Positions 1-12,200 of a stretch of DNA of 64,000 nt are shown here, piece after piece. Position numbers and translations under genes: made by a program. The stretch comes from Turritopsis dohrnii (taxonomy: Eukaryota; Cnidaria; Hydrozoa; Anthoathecata; Oceaniidae), in contig BQMF02000030.1 in assembly GCA_027922465.2 (NCBI GenBank), positions 620,001 to 684,000 on the forward strand. The letters run 5' to 3'. Within the stretch, counting starts at the first letter, position 1. Every line of letters begins with the position of its first letter. The notes under the pieces were generated by a model that worked only from the letters and a program-made list of their open reading frames with translations, had not been told where the DNA came from and did not search any database.

Positions 1-1274
1 TTAGTAGAGATTTTGATTACTTTTGATAGTTATTTGCTTATATGTCTACCCCAAAGTAAACTGTGATATCAAAATTAGGTTTAACAATTTTCTTTTCTTC
101 TTTTGTACAGAAAACCTGTATACAAATTTGATTGTATAATGTTGTAAGATAATTTTATTTGAGTTACAAATAGGAAACTTGTCAAGCTTCTGCAACAATA
201 AAGATCATACATCTTGTATTAAGATAAAATTGTCTTACACATTGATGAGTTTGTTGATATGCAAAGGGAAAATATTAGTCGCATTTAGGTCTTCTAATTT
301 TTAGCTACATGTCCATAGTAACTTCTCAGTCACTTTTTAACTCCTCAGCAAAAAATTTTAAGAGAAACCTTATCATTTGACCGTGAACATTTTCATTTCA
401 TAATAACTTCAAAGTAAGTTTTTTTGTGGCATTAAATTCAACCTGAGTATCAGGTCGATGGTAGTTATACTGTAATTATTTAACGATACATTTTTCTCAT
501 GGTTATTAATGTACACACAATAATTGGTAAAATGTTTGCAACTTTGGGGAAATATATAGTCGCATTTTTGCGAATCTTGTTTCAAAGATCAATCCTGTTT
601 ACATAATACCATAATATCTGAATAGAAATTAGAAATTACTTTGCTATTGAAAGAAACAATGCAAACAAAGATTTGGCACTCAAACAACTCACTGGTTTCA
701 CAAGTAGGAGGCTTGAGAATGGTTTAAAATCTTAAATTCTACAAAAAATCAAAATTTAACAACAATGCACAAATAACAAACTGTAGGAACTTGTTGTTCT
801 GATTGAGCTTACCATATGTACCAAGGTTATTTTTGTTCATTTTTCAATACAAGGTTTCAACCCAAAGATTTTATTAACTGCCCATCATGAAAATGCTTAT
901 ATTATATAATAATATAGCTATTGAGGTAAAGGAATTCCTCCTGAAATTTCAATTAAAGTGTATTGGCGGTGGTGGAAATTTACTAATAAGATTTCAAAAC
1001 CTTAAAAATGTGAAGTAAAAAAAAAAGAAACCCATGGCCACTGTTATTACTTCTTTTTTTTCACTAGTGGGAAAGTGAAAAAAATTTTTGTTTTCTCTAA
1101 ATGTGGCCGCTTGATTAAGATTTTCAGGTTTACATTTTTGTCTGGGACAGTTGTGTTGTTTTCCTTTGGTGATTCTTTGAGAGCCTTCCTTGAAGGTGAT
1201 TACTTTGGATTCAATGTTATGAATTTAGAAATTCTTTTCAATCAAATTTAGCAGATATGAACACTGTTTCTTGA

Positions 1275-1833
1275 CACACTCTTCTTTTTTTATAAGCATG
1301 GGGTATTTCTGGGTCCAGCTTCATTATGCTTAAGCAAAATTCCGATTTCAGCCTGATTAATGCTTATGATATGCTTAACGTAGAAGTGATTCAAGCTGTT
1401 TGCAGAAAACTATTGATAACGCATTAGATAGTTGTTAATAAGACTTTGAAGCGTGGTGATCACAGGCCTCTTTCTAGTTGCACTTTTTGAAAATCCTATT
1501 CAGTATGCAACAATGCACAGACATTACAATAGTTGAGTATAGTTTTAAATTCCTCAATTAGTTTATGATGTATATGGAATGTACAGTCTCTTTAGCTGTT
1601 CTTTGTAAAATCGTCCAAAAGTGTTTTGTTGTTTATTTTAAGCCTGTGATTATGTTCTTGTCCCGAAAGTTGTTAAGGCAGATGTTTTTGTAGTTGTTTC
1701 TAAAAAAATCCCAAAAGGTTCGTGCTCAGCCTCAAATTGTGCTTGTCATATGCTTATTTTTTCACCAATTTTCAGCCTTACTAAGGCCCTTAGTATGCTT
1801 ATAAAATCTATGCTTATATAAAAAAAGAGTGTA
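1275..1833. mobile_element. Non-autonomous DNA transposon with about 24-bp inverted ends
   Basis: The left end (CACACTCTTCTTTTTTTATA then AGCAT) is the imperfect inverse of the right end (ATGCTTATATAAAAAAAGAG then TGTAG). The interior, about 510 bp, has several TGCTTA/TAAGCA sub-repeats and no ORF. No target duplication was recognised, so the superfamily is open. Confidence 0.55.
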
Positions 1834-2171
1834 GAAGAATTTAGATGTTCTGTTAGAGAGATGCAACAATTCATGCCAGCATTTTGTTTTTAGGTATTGT
1901 ATCAATTTCTGTAAATTTTAGGTTTCTCGTTGCCCATTTCATTTGCGTGTATTTTAGTGATTGACAGATTTACAAAAAATATGAAGGGATTTTACCTCAC
2001 AACACATTTCCTCAAAACACTTTGGTTGCTAACATAAATTCTGGTCTTTATAATCAGCGTTTCAAGCTGTATTCATGTCAAACATAATGTAAAAGTTTTT
2101 CTGGTTGGTTTTTATCATATATTCCAGCATTATAACCATTCAAAAAGTGTTTTCGAAATAATTATACTGCC

Positions 2172-2400
2172 AAAGCAGTGGCATAATGGTGAGATGTTCG
2201 GCTGGCTCATCAAGGGATCTGGGTTCTAATCCCCCTCTTAACGAACACAACTTCTACCAGTCGGGTCCCTGTGGTGGTACTGCTGCCAGCCCGTTCCCCC
2301 TGTGAAGTCTTCTGATGTTAATAGGGCTGAGTGAGGGTCTGCTAAAGAATGGATTGTGTTTGATTGTGAATGTAACCCCCCTTTTCTTCAAGTGCCTATC
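2172..2400 (+). mobile_element. tRNA-derived SINE
   Basis: The head has a Pol III A-box-like TGGCATAATGG and, about 45 bp on, a B-box-like GGTTCTAATCC. These are followed by a tRNA-unrelated body (GTCGGGTCCCTGTGGTGGTA region) that is also found on the other strand at 52000-52176. Two copies sharing head and body make this a SINE and not a functional tRNA. Confidence 0.6.
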
Positions 2401-2924
2401 AGAATGTAATAATAGAAAGTTGGACTATAAGTAAAATGTTGTTTCTGGATTTTCACTATAATTTCCCTCTGCTTAAAGGAGATCACAAAATTCATTGCTT
2501 TACATGCACTATATGCTGGTCTGAAAAATCATAATTTCTTAGATGATAAGGACATTAATAATTAAACAAAATCTTGTAGTAAGTCTTGAATTTAGTTAAA
2601 TATCAAAGTGGAATAAATAGATGTTTGCAATAATAAATATCAATGTAATTGTAGCAATTGAAAGAAAGAAGCAATTAAAGAAAGCATCGGACAAATAGAA
2701 ATGAGTTTTTTCTGACACACTTTCACACACTTATCTGATAAACACTCAATATGATATGATATTTTTTATCTGCAATAAATTGCAGTCTCCATTGCATGCA
2801 CATGAGATTAAATAGAGATTGCAACTTTATATGTGTCGTCTGATCTAAAGGGACTGTATATCTTTCCATGGTTTGTTTTCTGGAGTAGCTAATTTTCATC
2901 AATCGTTCATTTACATATTTATAG

Positions 2925-3444
2925 TGAATTGGTAGAAGGACGCACCAAGTTCACCATCATACGAGATTTGTACAACACAGACCAATATGCGTCGGAAGTG
3001 TTAGAGGAGCAACTTGAAAACGCTTTGGAGTCCCAGATCGAACACATCATCATCGAACCGACACAAGTCGGCGACGAGACGTCAAAATGGATTCAAGTCG
3101 GAAATTTTCTGCACAAAGCCTCCGTGCTAAGTGGTTTGACATGCCTAGTTTCACCGCTAGTCTGTCCGAACCAGTACCAAATATATGTCACTGTCCCCAT
3201 GGCAACTATCAACCTTATGTGTACATCGCTGTATGATTTGAGTTGGCAGTACGATCCTTGTTGTAAGTACCAAGTTGAAAAGAACACTAGAACATTACAA
3301 AGGCTGACACTGCAGACGTTATCGAGTTCAACGCCCGTTGTGCTGGTCCACCGAGACGACCGCTATCGGAAAAGACTGCATAATTTTTTCTCATTGTGTG
3401 TGTTCTCATACATCAGTTGGAAGGTCTACAAGGCTTATAGTTAA
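2925..3444 (+). CDS. TMEM11: TMEM11 (PMI) mitochondrial inner-membrane protein, last coding exon
   Basis: TMEM11 is an inner-mitochondrial-membrane protein needed for normal cristae shape, associated with the MICOS machinery. This exon encodes about 172 residues, nearly all of the roughly 190-residue family length. Family hallmarks seen in order: an acidic EEQLENALE-like stretch, IIIEPTQVGDETSKW (human has IEPTRIGDETARW), VGNFLHKA, two hydrophobic membrane segments, SWQYDPCCKYQVE, SSTPVVLVHRDD and RKRLHN near the C-terminus. The reading frame opens directly after a 3' splice site (ATAG at 2921-2924, first base completing a split codon) and ends at a TAA at 3442-3444. No ATG lies between the acceptor and the conserved region, so the short N-terminal exon lies upstream, either in 1-2900 or before the window; I could not find it. 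A possible AATAAA is at 3797-3802. Confidence 0.93.
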
Positions 3445-4064
3445 CACATAGTAAATATATATGAGATAAATAATAAGTTTTCTTTTAGTCAAAAATGACA
3501 AGTGTGTAAGTTAAGTTCTGTCTCACACCACCAAACACTTCTCGTTGAAATTCTTACAAAAGTTTTCGAATGAGCGAGGCAAATTGTTGTTTGTAAACTC
3601 GATGATTTAAACGAACATGCGCAGTTGATGGCCTGAAAATACATAGTCTTAAAACATCTTCGTATCATGGACTAGTTGGAAAAATGATTTTCTTTGTTGA
3701 ATACACATCAATGGTGCATGTCAAAACATCTACTTTCCGCACTCTTTGTGTCTCTGTTTCTATCTCGCCTCCCTTTTTTTCCAAATAATTCCAAATAATA
3801 AATAATGAAAAGATATTGGGAATAGTTTCAAGGTGTGTCCAGAAGCATTCCAGTGATGCTCAAGCACTTATTTCATATATAGTCTGTCCGTTTTCACGTT
3901 TGAAGAAAATTAGAATTTAGGACCATGCTGACGAATTATAATATTTTTCGCAAGAAAAGTTTGTTTAAAACACTTTTAAGATTGTTTAAAAATATTTCTA
4001 TCAATACTTTCAATGCCGTGTGATTTCATGACTCCTTACTTCTTTGCCATCGTTGACCTTGCCC

Positions 4065-4151
4065 CAACCTCGAACCCAGGGATTCTTCTCTTATAAATTA
4101 CAACTGCTTTTCTCGTAGTTAAAAAGGCAAGAAACCCTGGGTTCGAGGTTG
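4065..4151. mobile_element. MITE-A copy 1
   Basis: Short hairpin with ends CAACCTCGAACCCAGGG and its inverse CCCTGGGTTCGAGGTTG, the commonest MITE-A termini in this window. Here the central part is diverged from the usual CTTTTCGATATACGG arms. Confidence 0.75.
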
Positions 4152-4502
4152 ATCGAATTCCTCCCTAATTTTCTTGTTTAGTGGAAGGACCTGAATGGAA
4201 ACCGGCGGTCTAAGGAGGCCCGTACTAAACCTGGATAGCTTGTTCTTGAAGACCCGGGGTATGTTGGTTCTTTCGTTATTTCTGGATGTCGGTAATTTTG
4301 CATGTATGATAATAGACTGTTTATTTCCTCAACCCATTGCGGCTATCCGTATATCGAAAAGATCATGGCAAGAGATCCTAAGTTCAGGGTTGTTAATTTC
4401 TTATGACCTGCAACACCCGATGTATCATATCATCTACCCAATTTCCCTCACATGGCATGGGTCGACCCGGCGCTATGCTATATTCACTCGCGCATAGTGA
4501 AT

Positions 4503-4572
4503 CGCCGCCAAGGGGAATTGAGCTCCGATCTCTCGCCTGAATTACGAGAGTGATAATCACTATACTACGGCG
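4503..4572 (-). tRNA. Degenerate tRNA-like sequence (probable pseudogene or SINE head)
   Basis: On the minus strand, a TAGTATAGTGATTA D-arm/A-box segment is followed by an anticodon-like hairpin (CTCTCG/CGAGAG), then a B-box-like stretch, and the acceptor ends CGCCG/CGGCG can pair. The D arm resembles eukaryotic tRNA-Asp. The anticodon loop is two bases too long and the T stem has a mismatch, so it is probably not functional. A covariance-model scan would decide. Confidence 0.35.
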
Positions 4573-4714
4573 CCTAAGTAAACCTTCTTAAGCTCCACGT
4601 TTTTTTTATATAAGCAACCAAGGTCAGATGTCAGTAGTGATGTTGCTTAATTTGTTGCAAAAATATTATGCATATCCCGTCTTGAAAACCTTTATGAACG
4701 TTTTTCAAAGTATC

Positions 4715-5193
4715 TAAGTACCTCCTTCTTGGTTGCAGTACAAGGGTGTACGTTCTATGTAAACATATGTTCTAGATTTTATACCGGGTGAGTCAAACAA
4801 AAGTGTTTCACAAGAAATATTTTTCGATTGAATAAATATGAAAGATAATTTTCTTCATTTCTGATTAGAGGAACCTATTAAGTATATTTTGGTGGATCAT
4901 TCTTCTAATTTGGTTGAGTAGAAAAAAAGTTTTTCAAAGATTTTTATAAGGACCGATTCCAGTTTGTTGTCCATAACTTCTGCTCAACCAAATTAGAAAA
5001 GTGATACACCGAAATATAGGTAAAAGTCTCCTCTATTCAGAAATAAAAATCTACTATCTTTCATAATTATTCAATCGAAATATATTTTTTGTGGAACACC
5101 GGTACTTTTGTTTGACTCACCCGGTATAAAATCTAGAACATATGTTTACATAGAACGTACACCCTTGTACTGCAACCAAGAAGGAGGAACTTT
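4715..5193. mobile_element. Large foldback (palindromic) element, about 480 bp
   Basis: The outer arms are near-perfect inverse copies. AAGTACCTCCTTCTTGGTTG at 4716 is matched by the inverse at about 5174-5193, and the CAAGGGTGTACGTTCTATGT segment and TATACCGGGTGAGTCAAAC segment recur inverted. Arms of about 190-200 bp surround a short diverged centre. No coding capacity. Apparent ORFs here are by-products of the palindrome. Confidence 0.75.
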
Positions 5194-5371
5194 AAAAAAA
5201 CTTAATCCTTTATTTCTTCTTGAAGAACACGCAAATATAGCGCAATTTTCGAAGATCGAGGTTGCCTTAAAGACGCTAAATCTCATACAATAAACAACCC
5301 TCTGTAATTCGAATGCTCAATGGACCGAAAAGAATGTTAGAGAGAGTTCGAAATACGACGGGGGTTCGAAT

Positions 5372-5522
5372 TACCTTATCGGGAATAATTTCGTCGGGGA
5401 AAATCTCGTCATTTTGCAAAACTTTAGTAGTGCTTTCTTATAAATTTCACTTTTTCAAAATTTTCGTCGGGGAAACTTTTCTTTCATCACTTTTCCACGA
5501 CAAAATTATCCCCGATAAGGTA
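5372..5522. mobile_element. Short MITE with TACCTTATCGGG ends
   Basis: The left end TACCTTATCGGGAATAATTT is inverted at the right end (AAATTATCCCCGATAAGGTA). The TA at both borders would suit a TA-duplicating (Tc1/mariner-type) element. Related GTCGGGGAAAA motifs recur at about 35045-35265. Confidence 0.6.
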
Positions 5523-5972
5523 TAGAGATTTGTTATGGAGATTCAAATTATGGAGAACTACTGAAACGGGTAAGAAATAATTCGCATGGTCTGTATCGTA
5601 TATCTCCAGTCTTGTGAAAGGCTATAAAATCTGCATTCAACCAAATTTGGCAGAGGTTTTAAATCAATTGCGTTATCAATACACCCCCGGCTAAAAATTC
5701 TCGTTTTGATGATGTTTTGGTTTATAGACGGGGGCTGTCGATGATAATAATTCCAACGTACGTCACGAACCGTACCTAATTGCTTCCGGTTTTTGCAAGA
5801 TGGAGGAAATAAATGAACGTCATTAAACTAAGCTTTTTAAAAATAGAATTAGCTCGAAATTTTGCATGTGCATAAGATGGCGCAATGCGTCATAACAAAT
5901 GCCAACTAACGCATTTACCTCGCTTTACGATTTTTATTAAGCCTCAATTGACGTCCGCAATTGACTCTTTAA

Positions 5973-6053
5973 CAACCTCGGACCCAGGATATTTTGTCAG
6001 GATATTGTTTCAATATATAGATAAAAAAGCAAAAGACCTTGGGTTCAAAGTTG
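5973..6053. mobile_element. MITE-A copy 2 (diverged)
   Basis: Ends CAACCTCGGACCCAGG and the inverse CTTGGGTTCAAAGTTG. The inner arms have decayed. Confidence 0.6.
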
Positions 6054-8618
6054 CCCCAAATTAATTGTAATTGTTAAATATAGCATCGTTTTGAATTAAC
6101 GACGTTGAGAATTGAAGTTAACGTCCTATTTCATTTTTAATGTACGAAGGTTGTGGGTTTTTTTCCTGGACATAGACCGTTGAAGATGTGGGAAGCTTTT
6201 TTAAGATGTGGTGGCTCAGATGATGTGTTTAAGGAGGCCAGGAAATTGTCCACTTTTATTTCTTCTAGATTTGCTTAAACAAGCATGTTAGTTTGCTTTT
6301 CATTTTTAAAAGTTGTCCAAAAATGTGAGGAAGGATGAAGATAAAACAGGGAAATCTCTAATAGAGTTCATTCTTTGTAGTATGTTTTTATATATGCTAG
6401 AATGAAATAATAAAATTGGTACATACATCTGAAAAAATACTAGCGCCTTTCCAGCCACCCCACTTCCGACGGCCCCGCCCAGGTTGAATATCCTTCACTT
6501 ACATCTGTCTTCGTGACATGGCTTCTACGAGATCATTTTGGTAATCATAATTGCCAAAACCTGTTTATGTGGAAAGCTATTTCATAATTTGAGAATTATT
6601 ATTAAATAAGTCACGAGAAACGCCAACTAAAAATGCTCATTGTGAGAAAGCGGTGGCAGTGACGGTAGAACGAAATGAATTTTATTTTCACTGAATATTT
6701 TGATATCGTTTTTAATTCCTGTGGCGTTATCTTGTCATACAGAGATTTATTACGTTCAAATTCAAGTTCAAAGCTTATTGCACAGCAAGGACTTTTGGAC
6801 TCATATAAGGCGATCAATTAACTTTGTTAATTCCAACGTTAGACAAAAAAACTATAAGAATAGGAGCTTCTTTGATGACAATAGTTCAGCTGAGCCTCTA
6901 CCTACCCACAGAAACAAATAAAATTAGCACGCGGTAAAATACTTTCTTTGGTTTCCAAATATAGAAGTAGACTTTGAAGTAAAATATGGAATACTTCATT
7001 AGATTTATCTTTGTTTATAAAATCTTATCTCTATGCGATTTCAGAAAAAAGAACAAATAAAAAAAAAAACATTTTAATAATGGCTAATTAATAGTATCTT
7101 ATCTTATAATCGGACATTCAAAGTTTTGGGGTAATTTATTTCAATATTTATATATAATGCTGATTCGAGTCGATCTTGATAAAAAAGCATATTTTTGCTA
7201 TGAATTTGAAGATAACAATCTAAAAACTGGTTATACTATTTTCACATCAGATATAATAATGAAATATGAATAATGGAAACTCATAAGATTTTACATAGAG
7301 TCTAACACTCTTTTTTGAACTAAGTGTGGACGGGTGATATTGATCCACACAGATTGCAAAAGGCTGTTTCACACCATAAACTTTATCTGCTTCGAAAGGA
7401 TTCCTTTAGTTGAATTAAATATGTCCTTTGACTTAATGATGTCTCGTCAATTAGGATCTGCTTCAATTTGTTTATGTTTTGACTTTGATTCCGGTCAAAA
7501 CAAAAGCTCCGGCGAAGAAATGCTTCAGCAGATATAATGACAGGGTATACCATGCTATTAAAACTCGTACCTTATACAAAACTCAAAACTCGATTTACAG
7601 TGGGTGTTTTATTTCTGAGCAAACCGTGAATGGGGATTGTGCCGTCAACAAACATAATCAAAAAATATATGTATTTATTTATTAATTTATTTGAATTCAT
7701 GAAAGAGATACACGAATATGTGAAACTGGATAGATAAACAAATAAAATGATTGTGAGGCAGAAAGGAACTGGTAAAGAGTCTCTCTATCTGAGGATTTTG
7801 ATTGACTCAATATTACGTCATTGCACTCTACTGTCAACGGAAATATGAATTTGATGAAACAGTCAATTACAGTGCCGATGTGTTGTGATATTTTGGGTTC
7901 TTATATTCGAGAGACACAAAGCAAACCTTGAATATTGCAAACCAGAATAAAATAAATTACCTAAGACGAGAAAAAGCTTGAAAAACAAAAAATGATATGA
8001 TGTCTTTACTAGATGGAAGTGAAATTAAAATCTTGATTTTCTTGCCATTTCATTTCATCCACAAAGGTTTGTTTTGTTTCTTTGCATCAAAAGTGAAGAA
8101 TGTCACGAGGTGACGTGAAGTGCCAATCGCATAAAAAAAAACATAATAAATAAATAAATAAAGACAAACAATCCAGTGAGTTGAGGAGTAAAATTTCGAA
8201 AAGAGATTTGAAGTTTCTTAAGAAATGAAGAAGTTAAATTCTTCGATTACTTGACTTATAAAGATGGAATTAATAAGAGTTAAAAAACAAAAATGAAGAC
8301 AAAACAAAAAGGAAAAAAACAGCATCATAAAATTTCCATTTAAACTTTTCATTCGATCGCGCTTTCTTTTCACTTCTTCTCTTAACAACTTAATTTCCCT
8401 CCAGAAATTTAGCTTAAGTTCTTGTGCGGGCTTTCATTTATCTACATGCTACCATGATTTAAAATTCGTAAGATGCTTTGTCAAAAATTGAAATCATTTC
8501 TTACAGCAAATGTACTACAATTAAAGTTATATACTCAAATAACATCGTTTTAAGAAATTTCCACTGAGCCAGTAGATGAAGTACCTGAGCGGTAATCTAA
8601 TGTGTCCAAATATTTCTT

Positions 8619-8643
8619 TCACGCTCCATAATGCGGAGCGTGA
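8619..8643. repeat. Perfect 9-bp stem hairpin
   Basis: TCACGCTCC, a 7-nt loop, then GGAGCGTGA. It is isolated, with no neighbouring gene or RNA signal. Confidence 0.5.
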
Positions 8644-9191
8644 TGTTGTCAAATTCAATAATCGTCATAAACAGAAAATATAATTGCAAAAAAAAATTGT
8701 TTAAATTTTGTCAAAGAAGTATCAACTTTGTTCCCAGATCCCATGAATAACAATGAAAACGTGTTAATCAAGATAATTCAAAAAGGGATCTAAGAAGAAG
8801 GTTGCCGTTTTACAAATACTTAACAATAAATACAAGAATGTCAACGGTTAATATTTTTCAACCAACCTAGTTTCCAAGGATTTCGTGAAGAAATTCTTTT
8901 ATCATAAACTTTAGTAAGTTCATATTTTTATATAATATATATGTATTGATATCCTACCTGTTAGTTGAACAGTGTACCTGCACTTGAATGGCCTGATAAA
9001 TAATATAACTTTAATTCTTGAAATAATTCCTCGTATATTTTAGTAGTGTTATGGTTAAAACCCATTTTACACTATGAACATTTCTATTTGCATACCAAAT
9101 GTGTATGTACCGAGTGAAACAGAACGTTCTTTTTCTAATAAATTAGTTTCCTCGTGTACATACACTCTGCGAAGACTGCGGATGCTGTCGT

Positions 9192-9197
9192 TTTATT
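9192..9197 (-). terminator. Candidate polyadenylation signal of the FAM181-like gene
   Basis: AATAAA on the minus strand, about 35 nt past the stop codon at 9231-9233. Confidence 0.45.
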
Positions 9198-9230
9198 GCA
9201 GGGCACGTATGACCATATTTGGATGTGTTA

Positions 9231-12200
9231 CTAAGGGTTACAAAGGTATGGATTAAGATCAATCGGTGCGATAAAATCGTCGGTCAAACAATCGACCAAG
9301 TCGTCAAAATCTGGTGACGGCGACGGTACGAACGCGTCACGGGGGTCGTTGAAAATGTCGGTATCAACATGGCACGGCGTTATATGGAAGGAATTAGTGA
9401 ATGTCGTATTAACATCGAATTTACATGTCGTTGGAGCAAAGTTGAAATAATCCGATTGTCGTCTTCTTTTAGTTGTATTTACTGACGAGGCTGACGTATG
9501 TGATCGCTTACGTTTTCTGGACATCAAGCACGACGGACGGTCGATGTCTTCTTCTACCGATCCGACACTATCCAGACTAGGCGTCGGACTTGCTGGCGTC
9601 AGATATGTCGGTGTTTGTAAAATTGCCGGAATAAAGTCGTTTTGCGAATTCAGTTGCTTCAGGTGATGAAGTAGCCGCTCATGTCTTTGTTTCTTCTATA
9701 AGAAAAAAAAAAGTGATATTATGAACAGAAATTATCTTTTTCAATTTCATGAAAATAGTTCTGGCATGCCTTTGGTTTTTCGTGAAATTCCTACACCAGC
9801 GGTAATTTTTTAATGACTTTTGCTTCAAACTTTTAATGACTTTTTGCTTCAACCAAAATATCAATAGGAAACTTCAAACCGTTAATTACTTGTTTTTTAA
9901 AGTTTTTTTTTTTTTTTACACATACAAGTTCCTGTTTTGCAGTCAGTCGTATTTATTTATTTTTTTATTTATTCATCCAGGCTATGTAATAAATATAAGA
10001 GGGAAAAAAAAGAAAAAGGTTTTCCAAAGGTATGTTTTAATTTAATAAACGGAATTTCCATTTGTACAGATGAGTATGCGAAAGGAAACTTCAATAAAAG
10101 GAGGGTTGATATAACGAAACCATGAATTTGAAATAAAAAATAACACTGCGTTCACTTTTGGTATTTTAATTATCAAAACTCGATCAAAATATTTTAAAAT
10201 ATCGCTTCAAGAATGTCTTTTACTTCAAACCACATCATCAGAGTTTTATTAGACCCTAGACACATTCCCTCGCATCATCAGAGGTTATTAGACCCTAGAC
10301 ACATTCTCTCACCGTTTAATTATTTTTTTGTGTTTTGTGTTTTTTTTGTTCTTTTATTCAAATCGGAAAAAGTCATAAAAGCATTCCACTGTTAGTCTAA
10401 AAGTTTACTAACTTGCGGAAAAGCACCTTATTCACCATACCTCCTGTTCTATTCAAGAGTACTGTTTTCCACGGAAGTGAAAAGTGAAAGTTTGACGAAG
10501 TTTGGCAAGTATCTCCTTTCCTTGAAAATCAAATCTAAAGTATGGATTTTTTAAATTTCACCGCAAACTAATAGTGATCATGTCATATATGTTAAACAGA
10601 CATATCAATATTTCTGGTGAAGGCGTTTTTATCAAAAGAAATTCTTTTCGTGTTTTTTCATTTTCATCTCAAATATGTATTAGAAAACCACAACGATTTT
10701 ATCAGCTGAACTGAATGTACCCATAGAAGAGGACGAAAGATTTTTAATTCGCACAGCATACAGTTCATCTACCAGTGTTCTAACCAGCTAAAGTTTGCGG
10801 TGTAAACCTTGTTAAATTTGTTTGGGTCAGTGAGGTTCAGGCTTTGCCTCGTTCTTTCAGGCGATTTTAAGAAGCTTTTAACCGAGAAGTTTCAAAAAGG
10901 AATTGAAACATAAAAAGTAACCACTAAATTCCATATTAAGGGAACTGCGATGGATCACATATTCTTTCGAACTCCGAGAACGAAAACGTAAGCAAATACC
11001 ACGTGAACAGAATTTAAGTCCTTTAATGACAAACATACATAATCCATCAGTCACTAAAATAACGATATACAATATTGGAATGTCGAAGGATAAAAGAGAG
11101 ATTTTCTTTTTTATAAAATACTTAGAAGTTAATGAGCAAGTTTTCTTAAAATATCTCCATGATTGCGAGGAGGTTATCTGTATCATATGCATACTACATT
11201 TTTATATCACTTTTTCACTTTTTCAGAGGAGAATCTTTTGACATTTTATTGGCCATCACGAATTCTTTGACGTCATTCACGAGCACATTATATTACTGGT
11301 TTGATGAGACAAAACGTTTTAACGTGACTTGGCCTAACCTACTAAATGACTCACGAGAAACGTTGTTTCTGTTTTAAGGAGGTCTCAGAGTGACCAATGA
11401 TGTTTTTATTGAGATGACGAATGCAGGCTATTCAAAGTCATGAAGCAGTTTCTGAAGAACTATTCTTGATATCATACGGTTTCTATATTAGAGACAAAAA
11501 TCCGTCGTGTTTTCCATAAAGGTAAAATACACAGTCCTGCAAGTTTAAAATTTCAAGTATCATCGTCTTCAACTTTCCTTTCTTGCCTTAAACTTCTCGG
11601 TTAAAAGCTTCTTAATATCGTCTGAAAGACAGAGTCATATGTTAATTCTTGATTACAAAAAGAAACAATTCAAAGAATTCCTAAACAAAAGGCTATTAGA
11701 AAACTGGCAAGGAACCAAATTATATGCTGATGAACCTAACTAAAATATTTTACGAAATTCTTTTGTATTCCTCATAAATTGAACCAATCCAAGTTTTGGC
11801 ATCGAAATACAAATTTCTCATTCGAAAAATTATTTTCAACTTCTCACTGACGGACTGCGGAGATGAAACCCGATATCTCCGATATCACCGTAGCGTTACG
11901 ATGAGGTTTCACCTTTTCTGTACTGAAGAATTTTTTTCTGGAGAATCAATGACATAAATCTTATACAGAATTATTATCAAAATGAGCCGTCAAGATATTT
12001 TAGTGTTGAAAATTTTGTTAAAAACGGAAAACTAAAACCTTAATTATTCATTTTCCGATATTTAATCGATTGAACGTGTTTGATTTGTCAATTCAGCTTT
12101 TTTTTTTTTTTAAAGTCATGGAAAAACTTGCCTTTTTAAATCTTTTTAATTTTATTGACGTCACCAAGAAGGTGACTATAATTGCCCCGTTCTTCTTTAT

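Larger units (their letters stand above)
1..2924. other. Non-coding upstream/intron sequence of TMEM11
   Basis: AT-rich sequence with no supportable coding exon. It holds a terminal-inverted-repeat element (1275-1833) and a tRNA-derived SINE (about 2172-2400), listed separately. The missing first exon of TMEM11 may be here but is too short to recognise. Confidence 0.5.
5523..9190. other. Repeat-bearing intergenic region, no gene recognised
   Basis: A diverged MITE-A copy is at 5973-6053 and a 9-bp-stem hairpin at 8619-8643. The rest is AT-rich with only short, composition-driven reading frames. No family motif, splice-consistent exon chain or RNA gene was seen. Confidence 0.5.

Noticed and set aside
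2172..2245. Functional tRNA gene
   Set aside because: A- and B-boxes are present, but the flanks do not pair as an acceptor stem and the body is shared with another SINE copy.
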